The position numbers and the translations under genes were made by a program. The notes beneath the pieces were generated by a model. That model made no database searches, had not been told where the DNA came from, and worked only from the letters and a program-made list of their open reading frames with translations. From CAYMYN01 sp964394665 (GTDB taxonomy: Bacteria > Planctomycetota > UBA1135 > GCA-002686595), in the NCBI GenBank assembly GCA_964394665.1, contig CAYMYN010000001.1:186001-250000 (forward strand): a stretch of 64,000 nucleotides of DNA, read 5' to 3'. Within the stretch, counting starts at the first letter, position 1; each line of letters starts with the position of its first letter. Shown one piece after another: positions 52,057-60,786 of the stretch.

Positions 52057-53234
52057 CCACACCCCTCCCTCTGGGCGAACACGAGACGCAGACCTTGGAG
52101 TTCAAGGCCGCCGAGGCCCTCTCCAGGCCTTTCACGATTTCCCGCGAGATCGTCGCCATGCTCAACGCGCAGGGAGGCGAGCTGTGGATCGGGTTGCGCG
52201 AGGACCAGGGCATCGCCGTAGAAGCGCAGCCGATCGCCGGCGCGGAGATCGAACGCAAGAAGCTCCTGGACCACCTGATGGAGACCATCGAGCCGCGACA
52301 TTCTCCCGGGGAGATCCAGGTCGAAGTCGTTCCGGCCGGTCCGAGCCGCAGTGGGCTGCTTCGACTCAGGATCCAACCCGAGGAAGAGCACAGACCCTTC
52401 GCGTTGCTCCACCAGGGCGGCCGCCAGTACCTGCTGCGCGTGGATCACAGGATCCGGCCCATGACACGCGAGGAGATCTTCGCTCGAAGCAGGACTCCGG
52501 CTGGCCCGAGCCCCACGGAGGTGCAGCTCGAGCGGCTGCGCGACCTGCGCGACGCAGTGGTGCGCACGGAACCGGCGGGGTTGTGGGTCGCTGCGGCCCC
52601 AGTCCCCGCCTGCAAGCTGGATCTCCAGGCACGGGAACTCGTGCAGTTGCTCGACGACCCGACCGCATCCGGCAACCGGGCGTCGGGCTGGAACTACCGC
52701 ATGCCGAACGGTGCAGGCTTCGATCGCAAGCTCGATCCAGATCGTCTGGAGAACCGCATCCAGGGTCATTTCTGGATCCGCATCCATGTGGATGGGTGCA
52801 TCGAGTTCTGGAGCGCGATCCAACACCTGCACCACGGAACGGAGGGGCGCAAGGAAATCTACCCGCTGGCGCTGCTCGAGTTCGTCACCTCGATCGCTCG
52901 CCTCGCGGCCCACGTCTACGCCGTGAAGGAGCAAGCTCCCCCGCAGGCGGTCTTGTTCCATTGGAGCCTGGTCGCGCCGGGATGGGAGCTACCGGCCTAC
53001 CCGCCGGGGACATTCGGCTACCTGACCCGGTCCCATGGGCTCCCAGGTGAACTCGAAAACGACCCCGAGCCGCCGCCTGCTCCCCTGCGCTTCGAGTGGG
53101 AGGACCTGAGCTCCCAGCCCGACCACGCTGGCTACATGCTGGTCCGTCAGGTCTACCGGGCTTTCGATCTACCCGAGGATCGCATCCCCCAGGCCTACGA
53201 TCGGATCCAGCGGCGTCTCGTCCTGCCCGAGTGA
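52053..53234 (+). CDS. Schlafen AlbA_2-type DNA/RNA-binding protein (cassette gene 2)
   Basis: A 393-residue protein. The N-terminal domain (about 1-135) has the AlbA_2 signature: TLEFKAAEALSRPFTISREIVAMLNAQGGELWIGL, with a conserved Glu-Phe-Lys at 17-19 and the Gly-Gly-Leu strand, then EVVPAGPSRSGLLRLRIQPE and a catalytic-looking RVDHRIRPMTREEIFAR. The remaining 260 residues (GHFWIRIHVDGCIEFWSAIQHLHHG ... FVTSIARLAAHVYAVKEQ) are unfamiliar. AlbA_2 domains are found in transcription regulators and in Schlafen-type nucleases used in conflict systems. The start overlaps the ATPase stop by ATGA, strongly linking the two. Confidence 0.8.
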   Translation: MTTPLPLGEHETQTLEFKAAEALSRPFTISREIVAMLNAQGGELWIGLREDQGIAVEAQPIAGAEIERKKLLDHLMETIEPRHSPGEIQVEVVPAGPSRSGLLRLRIQPEEEHRPFALLHQGGRQYLLRVDHRIRPMTREEIFARSRTPAGPSPTEVQLERLRDLRDAVVRTEPAGLWVAAAPVPACKLDLQARELVQLLDDPTASGNRASGWNYRMPNGAGFDRKLDPDRLENRIQGHFWIRIHVDGCIEFWSAIQHLHHGTEGRKEIYPLALLEFVTSIARLAAHVYAVKEQAPPQAVLFHWSLVAPGWELPAYPPGTFGYLTRSHGLPGELENDPEPPPAPLRFEWEDLSSQPDHAGYMLVRQVYRAFDLPEDRIPQAYDRIQRRLVLPE

Positions 53235-53271
53235 TGCGCGCCAGAGGGGGTGCGCCGCGGACACTCCATTC

Positions 53272-53302
53272 GGCGGACCTCGTGCCCCCCGGGCGCTGAG
53301 GC
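53272..53302 (+). repeat. Right copy of the 31-bp perfect direct repeat
   Basis: Identical to 50484-50514. It sits 37 bp after the stop of the AlbA_2-type gene and 28 bp before the stop of the convergent DNA polymerase X gene. It carries the stop codon of the kinase frame although no kinase gene precedes it here. Confidence 0.9.
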
Positions 53303-53329
53303 GGGTCGTCGCGCCCGCGTGGCGTTCGG

Positions 53330-55054
53330 TCAGCGCTTGCGCAGGCGGCGACTCAGCTCGCGCCAGGGGAGGGTGTTGAGCACGTCGCCGGGCTCGAGCC
53401 AACCGCGGCGGGCCTGGGCGACGGCGTGGACGAGATTCGGGGCGAGCTGGGCCGCGGAGTGCGCGTCGGAGGAGAGCGCGAGCGACACGCCGGCCTGCTT
53501 GGCGCTGCGGCAGGCGAAGTCGTCGAGATCCAGGCGCTTGGGTTGGCCGTTGACCTCCAGGGCTACGCCGTGCTCGGCGGCGGCGGCCAGCGATGCCTCG
53601 AGATCGAAGCGTGCCGGTTCGCGTTCGCCGATCAACCGTCCGCTGGGGTGAGCCAGGATCTGGCAGCGCGGGTGCTCGAGGGCCGCAAGCAACCGGCGGG
53701 TCTGCTCGCGCTCGGGGAGGTCGAGGTGCGAGTGCAGGGCGCAGACGACCACGTCCAGCTCATCGAGCACGGCGTCGGGCAGGGCCAGGGACCCGTCGCG
53801 GCGGATGTCGACCTCGGCACCCGCCAGCACGCGCAGACCCCGCAGCGCCTCGCCCGCCTTGCGGATGCGCGCCACGTGGCGCTTCAGGGCGTCGGGCTTC
53901 AGCGCCCCCGCCACGCCGAGCTGCCCGGCGTGGTCGGTGACCGCCACGTAGGCCAATCCGCGGGCCTTCGCGGCCCCCAGCATGGTGGCGAGGTCGTCGC
54001 GCCCGTCGCTGGCGTCGGTGTGCAGGTGCAGGTCGCCGCGCAGGTCCTGCTCCGCGATCAACTTCGGCAGCTTCCCCGCGACAGCCGCCTCGAGCTCGCC
54101 GCGATCCTCGCGCAGCTCGGGCTCGATGTAGGGCAGGCCCACCGCGAGATAGATCTCGGCCTCCTCCGCGCCCCCCCGTCGGCCCTCGGGCCCGAAGACG
54201 CCGTACTCGTTGATCTTGAGGCCGCGGGTCTGCGCCAAGCGGCGCACGGCGACGTTGTGGGCCTTCGAGCCGGTGAAGTAGTGCCACGCCGCGCCGAAGC
54301 TCTCGGTCGGCACGACGCGCAGATCGATCTGCAGGCCCGAGTCGAGACGCACGGCGGCGCGCGAGGGCCCCTGGGCCAGGATCTCGCGCACGCCGTCGAA
54401 GGCCACGAAGTGCTCGGGCACGCGCGCCGCGGCGTCGGCCACCACGAGCACGTCGAGATCGCCCACCGTATCGCGCCGGCGGCGGAAGCTGCCCGCCAGC
54501 TCGGCGCGCTCCAGGCCCGGGAACCCGCGCAGGTGCGCCAGCAACGCCTCGGCCACCGGCGCCGCGCTCGCCCAGGGGACGCGCGCCTTCTTGGTCGCGC
54601 GCCGCTCGAGGGCTTCGAGGATCTTGGCCTGCGTCGCCCGCCCCAGCCCCGGCAGCTCGGCCAGCTTGCCGGCCCGCGCGGCGGCCAGCAGCTCCTGCGC
54701 GTTCGAGACGCCCAGCTCGTCGTGGATCTTCTTGACGCGCTTGGGTCCCAGCCCGGGCACGGCGAGCAACTCGGCCAGGCCCGCCCCCGCCCCTCGCTCG
54801 AGCCCCTCGAGGTACTCGAGGTGACCGGTCCGCACGAGCTCGACGATCTTCTTGGCGATCCCCTCGCCGATTCCGCGCAGCTCGGTCAGATCGAAACCGC
54901 CCTCGACCAGGTCCGCGATGGGCCCCGGCAGGTCGCGAACCTCGCGCGCCGCGTTGCGGTACGAGCGGATGCGAAAGGGGTTCTCACCCTCGATCTCGAG
55001 CAGATCGGCGATCTCCTCGAGGCGTGTAGCGATGGTCTCGTTCGAGATCGGCAC
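53330..55054 (-). CDS. polX: DNA polymerase X family protein (PolX) with PHP exonuclease domain
   Basis: A 574-residue protein of the usual PolX length. The N-terminal helix-hairpin-helix part (LEEIADLLEIEGENPFRIRSYRNAAREV; GIGEGIAKKIVELV; VPGLGPKRVKKIHDELG; LPGLGRATQAKI) leads to the palm with LAGSFRRRRDTVGDLDVLV, the nucleotidyltransferase G-S...D-x-D. After IDLRVVPTESFGAAWHYFTGSKAHN comes the PHP domain: RGDLHLHTDASDG, VAVTDHAG, VCALHSHLD, AHPSGRLIG. It fills gaps in base-excision repair and has 3'-5' exonuclease activity. GTG at 55054 gives the family start; 130 bp separates it from the divergent peptidase gene. Confidence 0.95.
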   Translation of the reverse strand: MPISNETIATRLEEIADLLEIEGENPFRIRSYRNAAREVRDLPGPIADLVEGGFDLTELRGIGEGIAKKIVELVRTGHLEYLEGLERGAGAGLAELLAVPGLGPKRVKKIHDELGVSNAQELLAAARAGKLAELPGLGRATQAKILEALERRATKKARVPWASAAPVAEALLAHLRGFPGLERAELAGSFRRRRDTVGDLDVLVVADAAARVPEHFVAFDGVREILAQGPSRAAVRLDSGLQIDLRVVPTESFGAAWHYFTGSKAHNVAVRRLAQTRGLKINEYGVFGPEGRRGGAEEAEIYLAVGLPYIEPELREDRGELEAAVAGKLPKLIAEQDLRGDLHLHTDASDGRDDLATMLGAAKARGLAYVAVTDHAGQLGVAGALKPDALKRHVARIRKAGEALRGLRVLAGAEVDIRRDGSLALPDAVLDELDVVVCALHSHLDLPEREQTRRLLAALEHPRCQILAHPSGRLIGEREPARFDLEASLAAAAEHGVALEVNGQPKRLDLDDFACRSAKQAGVSLALSSDAHSAAQLAPNLVHAVAQARRGWLEPGDVLNTLPWRELSRRLRKR

Positions 55055-55184
55055 GGTCCCCGGACGCGGTGCGGCGCCCCCCCGCAGGGTAGCGCGCCGG
55101 GGAGCGCCCGTGGCGGCCGCCCGCCGGGCCGGGCTATCTTGCGCGACCCCCGCCGCCCCCCGGCCATCCCCAGGAGGAATCCCC

Positions 55185-57224
55185 ATGATCGCTCTGCTGC
55201 TCACCCTACCCCTCGCCTGGCCGACCTCCGAGCCTGCCGCGCAGGACGTGCTCACGCCGCACCGCGTGGCCGAGCTCCAGATGGTCGGCTCGGCGAGCAT
55301 CTCGCCCGACGGCCGCCACGTCGCCTACACCCTGGCCGTGCCGCGCGGCGCGAGCCAGGAGGACGGCGGCGCCTGGAGCGAGCTGCACGTGCTCGACGTC
55401 GAGAGCGGCCGGCGCCGCCCGTTCATCACCGGCGAGGTCTCGGTGCGCGCCGTCGAGTGGACCCCGGACGGCTCTGGGATCGTCTTCCTCGCCAAACGCG
55501 GCAAGGACGAGTTCACCGCCCTGTGGCGCATCCCGATCGATGGCGGGGAAGCGCGGCGCCTGGTGGCCCTCGAGGAGAACATCGGCTCCTACTCGCTCTC
55601 GCCCGACGGCACGCGCGCGGCGCTGATCGCCACCGAGAAGAAGGACGCCGCCGTGCGCGAGCGCGAGAAGAAGGGCTTTCGCCAAGAGGTCTACGAGGAG
55701 GATTGGCGCAAGCCGCGGGTGTGGATCGCCGCGCTGGACGGATCCGACGCGCCGCGGGCGCTCGATCTCGAGCCGGCGGTGTTGGCCGTGGCCTGGAGCC
55801 CGGCCGGCGATCAGCTCGCCCTGACGGTCTCGCCGACGCCCCTGGTCGACGACACGTACATGAAGAAGAGCGTGTGGGTGGTCGACGTCGAGGGCGGCGC
55901 CGTGCTCGCGCGCCACGGGCGACCGGGGAAACTCGGCCAGGTCGCCTGGAGCGCGGACGGAGCGTGGTTGGCGTTGATCGGACCCCAGGAGGTCCACGAT
56001 CCGCGCGAGGGGCGCGTGCTCGCCGCGCCGGCCCTGGGCGGCGAGCTCGTCGACCTGTTGCCGGGCTACGAGGGTCACGCCCAAGCGATCGTCTGGCGCC
56101 CCGCGGGCGAGCTCTTCTGCCTGATGCACACGGGCCTCGAGAGCGAGCTCGTCGCCGTGCGCCCGGACGCCCCGGGCGAGGCGCGGCGCATCATCGGCCC
56201 GGGCGGCGTCGTGCTGAGCTCGTTCTCGCTCACCGCCGACGGGCTCGCGGGCGCCTTCGTCGGATCGAGCGCCGCGCATCCGCCGGAGCTCTTCACCATG
56301 CGCCACGGCGACGCGGGCCCCGCGCGCCGCACCGACTCGAACCCCTGGCTGGCGGAGATCGCCCTGGCGCGCCAGGAACCGATCCGCTACCGCGCCCGCG
56401 ACGGCCTCGAGATCGAGGCCGTGTTGATCCACCCGCTCGAGCGCGCGGAGGGCGAGCGAGTGCCGCTGATCGTGTACGTGCACGGCGGCCCCGAGGCCCA
56501 CGAGTCGAACGGCTGGCTGACCGCGTACCAGCGACCGGGACAGGTCGCCGCCGCCCTGGGCTACGCCGTCGTCTACCCCAACTACCGCGGGAGCACCGGC
56601 CGCGGCGTGGAGTTCTCGATGCTCGGCCAGGGCGACTTCGCCGGCGCCGAGTTCGACGACCTCGTCGACTGCGTCGATCACCTGATCGGCACCGGCCTGG
56701 TGGACGGAGACCGCGTGGGCGTCACCGGCGGTTCCTACGGCGGGTTCGCCACGGCCTGGTGCGCGACCCGTTACTCCGAGCGCTTCGCGGCCGGCGTGAT
56801 GTTCGTCGGCATCTCCAACAACGTCTCGAAGGTCGGCACGACCGACATCCCCGAGGAGATGTACCTGGTGCACCAGCGCGTGCGCCTGTGGGACGACTGG
56901 CAGCTCTACCTCGAGCGCAGCCCGATCTACCACGCCGGCAACAGCCGCACGCCGCTCCTGATCCTGCACGGCAAGGACGACCCGCGCGTGGACAAGGGCC
57001 AATCCCACGAGCTGCACCGCCACCTCAAGCTGCGCGGCCAGGCTCCCGTGCGCCTGGTGCTGTACCCCGGCGAGGGCCACGGCAACCGCAAGCGCTCCTC
57101 GCGCCTGGACTACAACCTGCGCATGCAGCAGTGGTTCGACCACTACCTGCTGGGTCCGGGTGGAGCGCCGCCGCCGCACGAGCTCGACTACGCCGCCCCC
57201 GCGACGGACGCGGATGGGGCCTGA
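55185..57224 (+). CDS. Secreted S9-family (prolyl oligopeptidase-like) serine peptidase
   Basis: A 679-residue protein: signal peptide (1-17), an N-terminal beta-propeller (about 30-400, SASISPDGRHVAYTLAVP; SYSLSPDGTRAALIATEKKD; AVAWSPAGDQLALTVSP), then the peptidase domain. The catalytic triad is S517 in TGGSYGGFAT, D599 in HGKDDPRV and H632 in GEGHGNRK. These peptidases cut short peptides in the periplasm. A clear CAGGAGGAA ribosome site precedes the ATG. Confidence 0.95.
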   Translation: MIALLLTLPLAWPTSEPAAQDVLTPHRVAELQMVGSASISPDGRHVAYTLAVPRGASQEDGGAWSELHVLDVESGRRRPFITGEVSVRAVEWTPDGSGIVFLAKRGKDEFTALWRIPIDGGEARRLVALEENIGSYSLSPDGTRAALIATEKKDAAVREREKKGFRQEVYEEDWRKPRVWIAALDGSDAPRALDLEPAVLAVAWSPAGDQLALTVSPTPLVDDTYMKKSVWVVDVEGGAVLARHGRPGKLGQVAWSADGAWLALIGPQEVHDPREGRVLAAPALGGELVDLLPGYEGHAQAIVWRPAGELFCLMHTGLESELVAVRPDAPGEARRIIGPGGVVLSSFSLTADGLAGAFVGSSAAHPPELFTMRHGDAGPARRTDSNPWLAEIALARQEPIRYRARDGLEIEAVLIHPLERAEGERVPLIVYVHGGPEAHESNGWLTAYQRPGQVAAALGYAVVYPNYRGSTGRGVEFSMLGQGDFAGAEFDDLVDCVDHLIGTGLVDGDRVGVTGGSYGGFATAWCATRYSERFAAGVMFVGISNNVSKVGTTDIPEEMYLVHQRVRLWDDWQLYLERSPIYHAGNSRTPLLILHGKDDPRVDKGQSHELHRHLKLRGQAPVRLVLYPGEGHGNRKRSSRLDYNLRMQQWFDHYLLGPGGAPPPHELDYAAPATDADGA

Positions 57225-57261
57225 GGGCGCGGGAGCCCCAAGCCCGCCCGAATCCAAGAAC

Positions 57262-57296
57262 CCGCGCGGCGCGTGAGTGATTCACGCGCCGCGCGG
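57262..57296. terminator. 15-bp stem hairpin between convergent genes, probable bidirectional terminator
   Basis: CCGCGCGGCGCGTGA (57262-57276) pairs perfectly with TCACGCGCCGCGCGG (57282-57296) around a 5-nt loop. It lies 38 bp after the peptidase stop and 15 bp after the sigma factor stop. No T-run is present on the plus strand. Confidence 0.65.
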
Positions 57297-57310
57297 TCGA
57301 TTCGAGGGCC

Positions 57311-57895
57311 TCAACCCGCGTCGGGCTCGCCGCGCGGCGAGTCCCCGGCGCAAGGACAGCTCTGGGGGTCGCGTCGGGCGAAGGAACTCGGCAGGCCGCG
57401 GCCGTCCAACGCGAGCGAACAGCACTCGAGGAGCACGCCGCGAAAGCGTTCGCGGGCGCGCTGCACGCGGGCCTTGAGCGTCGAGCGCGGCAGGACCAGG
57501 GCTCCCGCGAGCTCGGCTTGGGACTCGCCCTCGAGGTCCACGCGCCGCAGCAGCTCGCGATCGGCCGGCGACAAGCGATCCAGGAGCGGCTGCACGCAGT
57601 GCGAGAGCTCCATCAGCGCCGTGGCGTCGTCCGCGTCGGGCGGGGCGTGCTCCTCGCCGCTGAGCTCCGCCGCCGGCGGCGCCCCACGGCGGTAGAGGTC
57701 GGCGATCTCCCGCCGCGCCACAGCCAGGATCCACGCCGGGCCCCGGCCCGCGTCGATCGAGTCCCGCTCGCGGACGAACTTCAGCAATACGTCCTGGACG
57801 ATGTCCTCGGCCTCCTCGTCGGACCGCACGCGCTTACGCACGAAGGTCCGCAGGCGGCGGTGGAACTCAGGGGTCACGAGCGGATCGGGACTCAT
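57311..57895 (-). CDS. SigZ-like ECF RNA polymerase sigma factor
   Basis: A 194-residue sigma-70-family ECF protein. Region 2 is DEEAEDIVQDVLLKFVRERDSI with GRGPAWILAVARREIADLYRR; region 4 is LLDRLSPADRELLRRVDLEGESQAELAGALVLPRSTLKARVQRARERFR. The C-terminal tail (LLECCSLALDG ... CPCAGD) holds a Cys pair and a CPC motif, as in the SigZ group, and could bind metal or sense thiol state. It follows the DUF2703 lipoprotein gene on the same strand (79 bp), so the two probably form one unit. No anti-sigma factor gene is visible. Confidence 0.9.
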   Translation of the reverse strand: MSPDPLVTPEFHRRLRTFVRKRVRSDEEAEDIVQDVLLKFVRERDSIDAGRGPAWILAVARREIADLYRRGAPPAAELSGEEHAPPDADDATALMELSHCVQPLLDRLSPADRELLRRVDLEGESQAELAGALVLPRSTLKARVQRARERFRGVLLECCSLALDGRGLPSSFARRDPQSCPCAGDSPRGEPDAG

Positions 57896-57974
57896 CGCGG
57901 AACGACCTCGTCGTCGAGCATACCCGCTCTCCGGGGCGCCACCGCTCGCGGTGCTCGCCCCCGGGGCTGCGGCC

Positions 57975-58673
57975 TCAGCGGCAGCCGCACGGCTCCTGCC
58001 CGGCGCTCGGCGCGGCGGCGCCAGCCACGGCCGTCCCGCAGCAAGCGGACTTGGCCGTGGAGTCGCAGCAGGCGTCGCGGTCGCAGCACTCCTCCGAGGT
58101 GGAGGCGGCCGAGGAGGCCCGTGCGGCGAAGAACTGGCGCAGGTTCGCCGGCAGCACATAGGGCTCGCGATCCGGCGCCTTTGGACCCGCGAAGCGGGCC
58201 CGCAGCAGGGCGTCGACGATCATCGCCTTGGGGGCCTCGAGGTGCTCGGCGCCCTCCCAGACCCAGACGCGGCAATCGACGCCGCCCTCGCAGCCGCACA
58301 GCTCGCCGCAGTCCTGGCAGGAGCTCTCGCGGAACTCCAGGGCGATGTCGCGGCCGTCCACGCGGATGGTCGGGGAGGAGCGCATGCGCAGCCGCTCGGC
58401 TTGCTCGGCGCTCTCTACGACGTGCCGGGTGACGCGCACCCGCGTGCCGGTTTCCTCCAGCACCCTGGCGACCGTTTCGATCGCCGCGTCGAGGTTGCGG
58501 TCGGTGCCCGTGCAGCGGCCGCAGGTGGACAGGTCGAGCGCCAAGAGTTCGATGTCGAGCGTCCGGACGCTCGAGCTCGGTTCGGATTCGTGCAGCATCT
58601 TCGAGTTCCTCGGGTTGGATCCGGCGCAGCCGACCAGCGGCGTGAGCGCCAGGATCGTGAACAGCAGTCGCAT
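57975..58673 (-). CDS. DUF2703 family Cys-rich lipoprotein
   Basis: A 232-residue lipoprotein with lipobox LVGC (Cys about 16). The core is DUF2703: LDIELLALDLSTCGRCTGTDRNLDAAIETVARVLEETGTRVRVTRHVV, RSSPTIRVDGRDIALEF and SSCQDCGELCGCEGGVDCRVWVWEG. The C-terminal extension is very Cys-rich (EECCDRDACCDS, SACCG, EPCGC). DUF2703 proteins occur with arsenic or mercury resistance genes and thiol-linked sigma factors. A metal or metalloid response together with the SigZ-like factor is inference; no ars or mer gene is seen nearby. Confidence 0.85.
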   Translation of the reverse strand: MRLLFTILALTPLVGCAGSNPRNSKMLHESEPSSSVRTLDIELLALDLSTCGRCTGTDRNLDAAIETVARVLEETGTRVRVTRHVVESAEQAERLRMRSSPTIRVDGRDIALEFRESSCQDCGELCGCEGGVDCRVWVWEGAEHLEAPKAMIVDALLRARFAGPKAPDREPYVLPANLRQFFAARASSAASTSEECCDRDACCDSTAKSACCGTAVAGAAAPSAGQEPCGCR

Positions 58674-58878
58674 CGTGTGTCTCCTCGTGTCTCGCTCCGG
58701 GGGGCCTCCCGTCAGCCCCGCACCGCGGGGCTCACCCAAGGAGACGCCCGAACCCGCGCCGGGACGCACCCCCGGCCCGAGAATTCTCCGTCCCCCCCGC
58801 TCCAACGCGCCGCCCTGGACCCCGACCGCGTTCCGCGGGCTGCACGGCGCCCGGCACCCGCGGTAGCATGCCCGCCCG

Positions 58879-60786
58879 ATGCCCGCACCCTCCAAGCAGC
58901 CCAAGGTCCCCGCTGGCGCACCCGGGAAGACGCAGCGCGTCAAGCTCAAGCCCCACGACTCCTTCGACCTGATCCGGCTGCTGGCGCGCAGCCAGAGCGA
59001 CGCGCGCAAGGCGGTCTGCGAGCTCGTGCAGAACTCGCTCGACGCCGGCGCCGAACGCGTGGACGTCACGTGGTTCAACGAGAAGGGCCTGCGCTGCCTG
59101 CGCATCCGCGACGACGGCCGGGGCATCTTCCCCGAGCTCGGGCGGCCCGAAGCCCTGCAGCGGCTGGCCCAGACCATCGGCCACTCCCACAAACGCTCGC
59201 TCACCGCGGCGCAACGACACGAGCAGATGGTGCTCGGCAAGTACGGCATCGGACTGCTGGGTTTCTGGTGCGTGGCGCGCACCATGCAGATCACGAGCCG
59301 GGTTGCGGGCGGAGACCCTTGGGTATTGCGCTTGGAAGAGGACGCGCCCGAAGCCCAGGTCTACCGCGCGCGGGCCCCGCGCATCGGCGAGGAAGAGACC
59401 TTCACCGAGGTGTTGCTGAAGGACGTCAAGGAGAGCGTCGCGCGCCAGGTTCGCCCGCCTCGCCTGCAGGCGTTCTTGGCGAGCGAACTGCGCGGACAGC
59501 TCCTGATGCGCACGGTGAAGGTGCTCATCCACGACCGGGTCGCGCGCGGCCTCGCGATCAAGGAGTTCGTCGTCGAGCCGCGTTCGTACCTGGGCGCACC
59601 GATCGAGGACATCCGCTCCCTCGAGGTACCCGGCCGCGAGGACGCGCGGGTCGAGCTCTACCACGTCCCCGAGGACGAGAATCGCCGCGGCGTGGTGGCG
59701 CTCGCCTGCGGCGGAACGACGGTGCTCGATGACCTGGCGCACGTCGACCTGACCGACCCCGAGGGCGCCCTGCGCGCACCCTGGAGCAGCGGCCGCTTCG
59801 AGGGCGTGATCGACTTCCCCGAGCTGCAGGTCGCGCCCGGCACGCGCCGCGGCTTCGTGCCCGACGACGCCGCGCTCGACTTCCTCGTGGCCCTCGAGAC
59901 GCTCGAGGGGCGCCTGGCGCTGTACCTCTCGCGCGAGGCGGCGCAACGCGCGGCCCAGCGGCGCGAGCACCTGGCCCGCGATCTGCGACGCGCCTTTTCG
60001 GGCGTTGCGCGCCGCCTACCGCAGTACGACCTGTTCGCGGTCCGCGGCGCGGCCGGCGGGGACTCCGCGGCGGGCACGGGCGCGAGCACGGGATCGGGAG
60101 GCGGGGCCTCCGCGGTCGGCGAGGTCCTCGACGTGCCCGAGTCCGCTCCGCCCCCGGAGCCCGACGACTCGCTGGAGTTGGTCGCGGACCCCACGGCGGC
60201 CGAGCCCGCGCTCTTCGAGCCGGGTCCCTTGGCGAGCCTGCGCGTGACGCCGGCACGATTGCGCATCGCCGCCGGCGCCCAACGCAAGCTGCGCGCGGTC
60301 GGGCTCGACGCCGACCTCCGGCCCGTGAATCCCCAACCGAGCTGCGAGTGGCTGCTCGTGGGCCCGGGCGAGCTGGCCGCCGAGGGCCCGCGCGCGCTGT
60401 ACGGCGCGCCGCCCAACGAGGGGCGCGCGACGCTCGTCGTCGAAGCCACCGACGGCCCATCCCAGATGCGCGTCGAGGTGCCGATCGAGATCCTGGGCGA
60501 GGCCCTGGGCGGAGCCGGGATCGGCATCCCCGAACCCCAGGCGGTCAACGCCCCCTCGGAGCCCTGGCGCTCACGCGTCGCCGGCGAGCGCTGGGAGTAC
60601 AACGAGGGCCATCGGGACTTCCTCGCCGTGCGCGAGGACGACACACGCCGCTTCCGCTACCTGTGCCACCTCTTCGCCAAGGAGGTCGTGCTGCGCAACT
60701 TCGGCGACCCGCACCACGAAGAGCTCCTCGAACGCATGGTCGAGCTCCTCACCTACCTCGGCGACGCCCGCGGCCGCGGCGCCTGA
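58879..60786 (+). CDS. GHKL-type (Hsp90/MORC-like) ATPase
   Basis: A 635-residue soluble protein. The Bergerat ATP-binding fold covers about residues 25-190: N-box AVCELVQNSLDAGAERV, the DDGRGI loop, and GKYGIGLLGFW as lid-like G2 motif. A transducer-like region follows (about 200-370, KDVKESVARQVRPPRLQAFLASELRG; AHVDLTDPEGALRAPWSSGRFEG). A Gly/Ser/Glu-rich linker precedes an Ig-like domain (about 455-555, LRVTPARLRIAAGAQRKLRAVGLDADLRPV). The last 60 residues form helices seen in related ATPases (RYLCHLFAKEVVLRNFG). Members include Hsp90, MutL and MORC, acting on DNA, chromatin or protein; here no partner gene is adjacent. Confidence 0.85.
   Translation: MPAPSKQPKVPAGAPGKTQRVKLKPHDSFDLIRLLARSQSDARKAVCELVQNSLDAGAERVDVTWFNEKGLRCLRIRDDGRGIFPELGRPEALQRLAQTIGHSHKRSLTAAQRHEQMVLGKYGIGLLGFWCVARTMQITSRVAGGDPWVLRLEEDAPEAQVYRARAPRIGEEETFTEVLLKDVKESVARQVRPPRLQAFLASELRGQLLMRTVKVLIHDRVARGLAIKEFVVEPRSYLGAPIEDIRSLEVPGREDARVELYHVPEDENRRGVVALACGGTTVLDDLAHVDLTDPEGALRAPWSSGRFEGVIDFPELQVAPGTRRGFVPDDAALDFLVALETLEGRLALYLSREAAQRAAQRREHLARDLRRAFSGVARRLPQYDLFAVRGAAGGDSAAGTGASTGSGGGASAVGEVLDVPESAPPPEPDDSLELVADPTAAEPALFEPGPLASLRVTPARLRIAAGAQRKLRAVGLDADLRPVNPQPSCEWLLVGPGELAAEGPRALYGAPPNEGRATLVVEATDGPSQMRVEVPIEILGEALGGAGIGIPEPQAVNAPSEPWRSRVAGERWEYNEGHRDFLAVREDDTRRFRYLCHLFAKEVVLRNFGDPHHEELLERMVELLTYLGDARGRGA

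Larger units (their letters stand above)
50484..53302 (+). mobile_element. Candidate integrase-less mobile cassette at the 3' end of the kinase gene
   Basis: The 31-bp direct repeats (50484-50514, 53272-53302) enclose two genes coupled by ATGA and a short AT-richer upstream region. No recombinase, transposase or phage gene lies between them, so movement would need an enzyme supplied in trans, or the element may be a decayed island. The flanking genes are a complete kinase on the left and DNA polymerase X on the right, so the insertion did not destroy anything. A simple tandem duplication of the kinase end is possible but would not explain the foreign-looking content. Confidence 0.6.
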
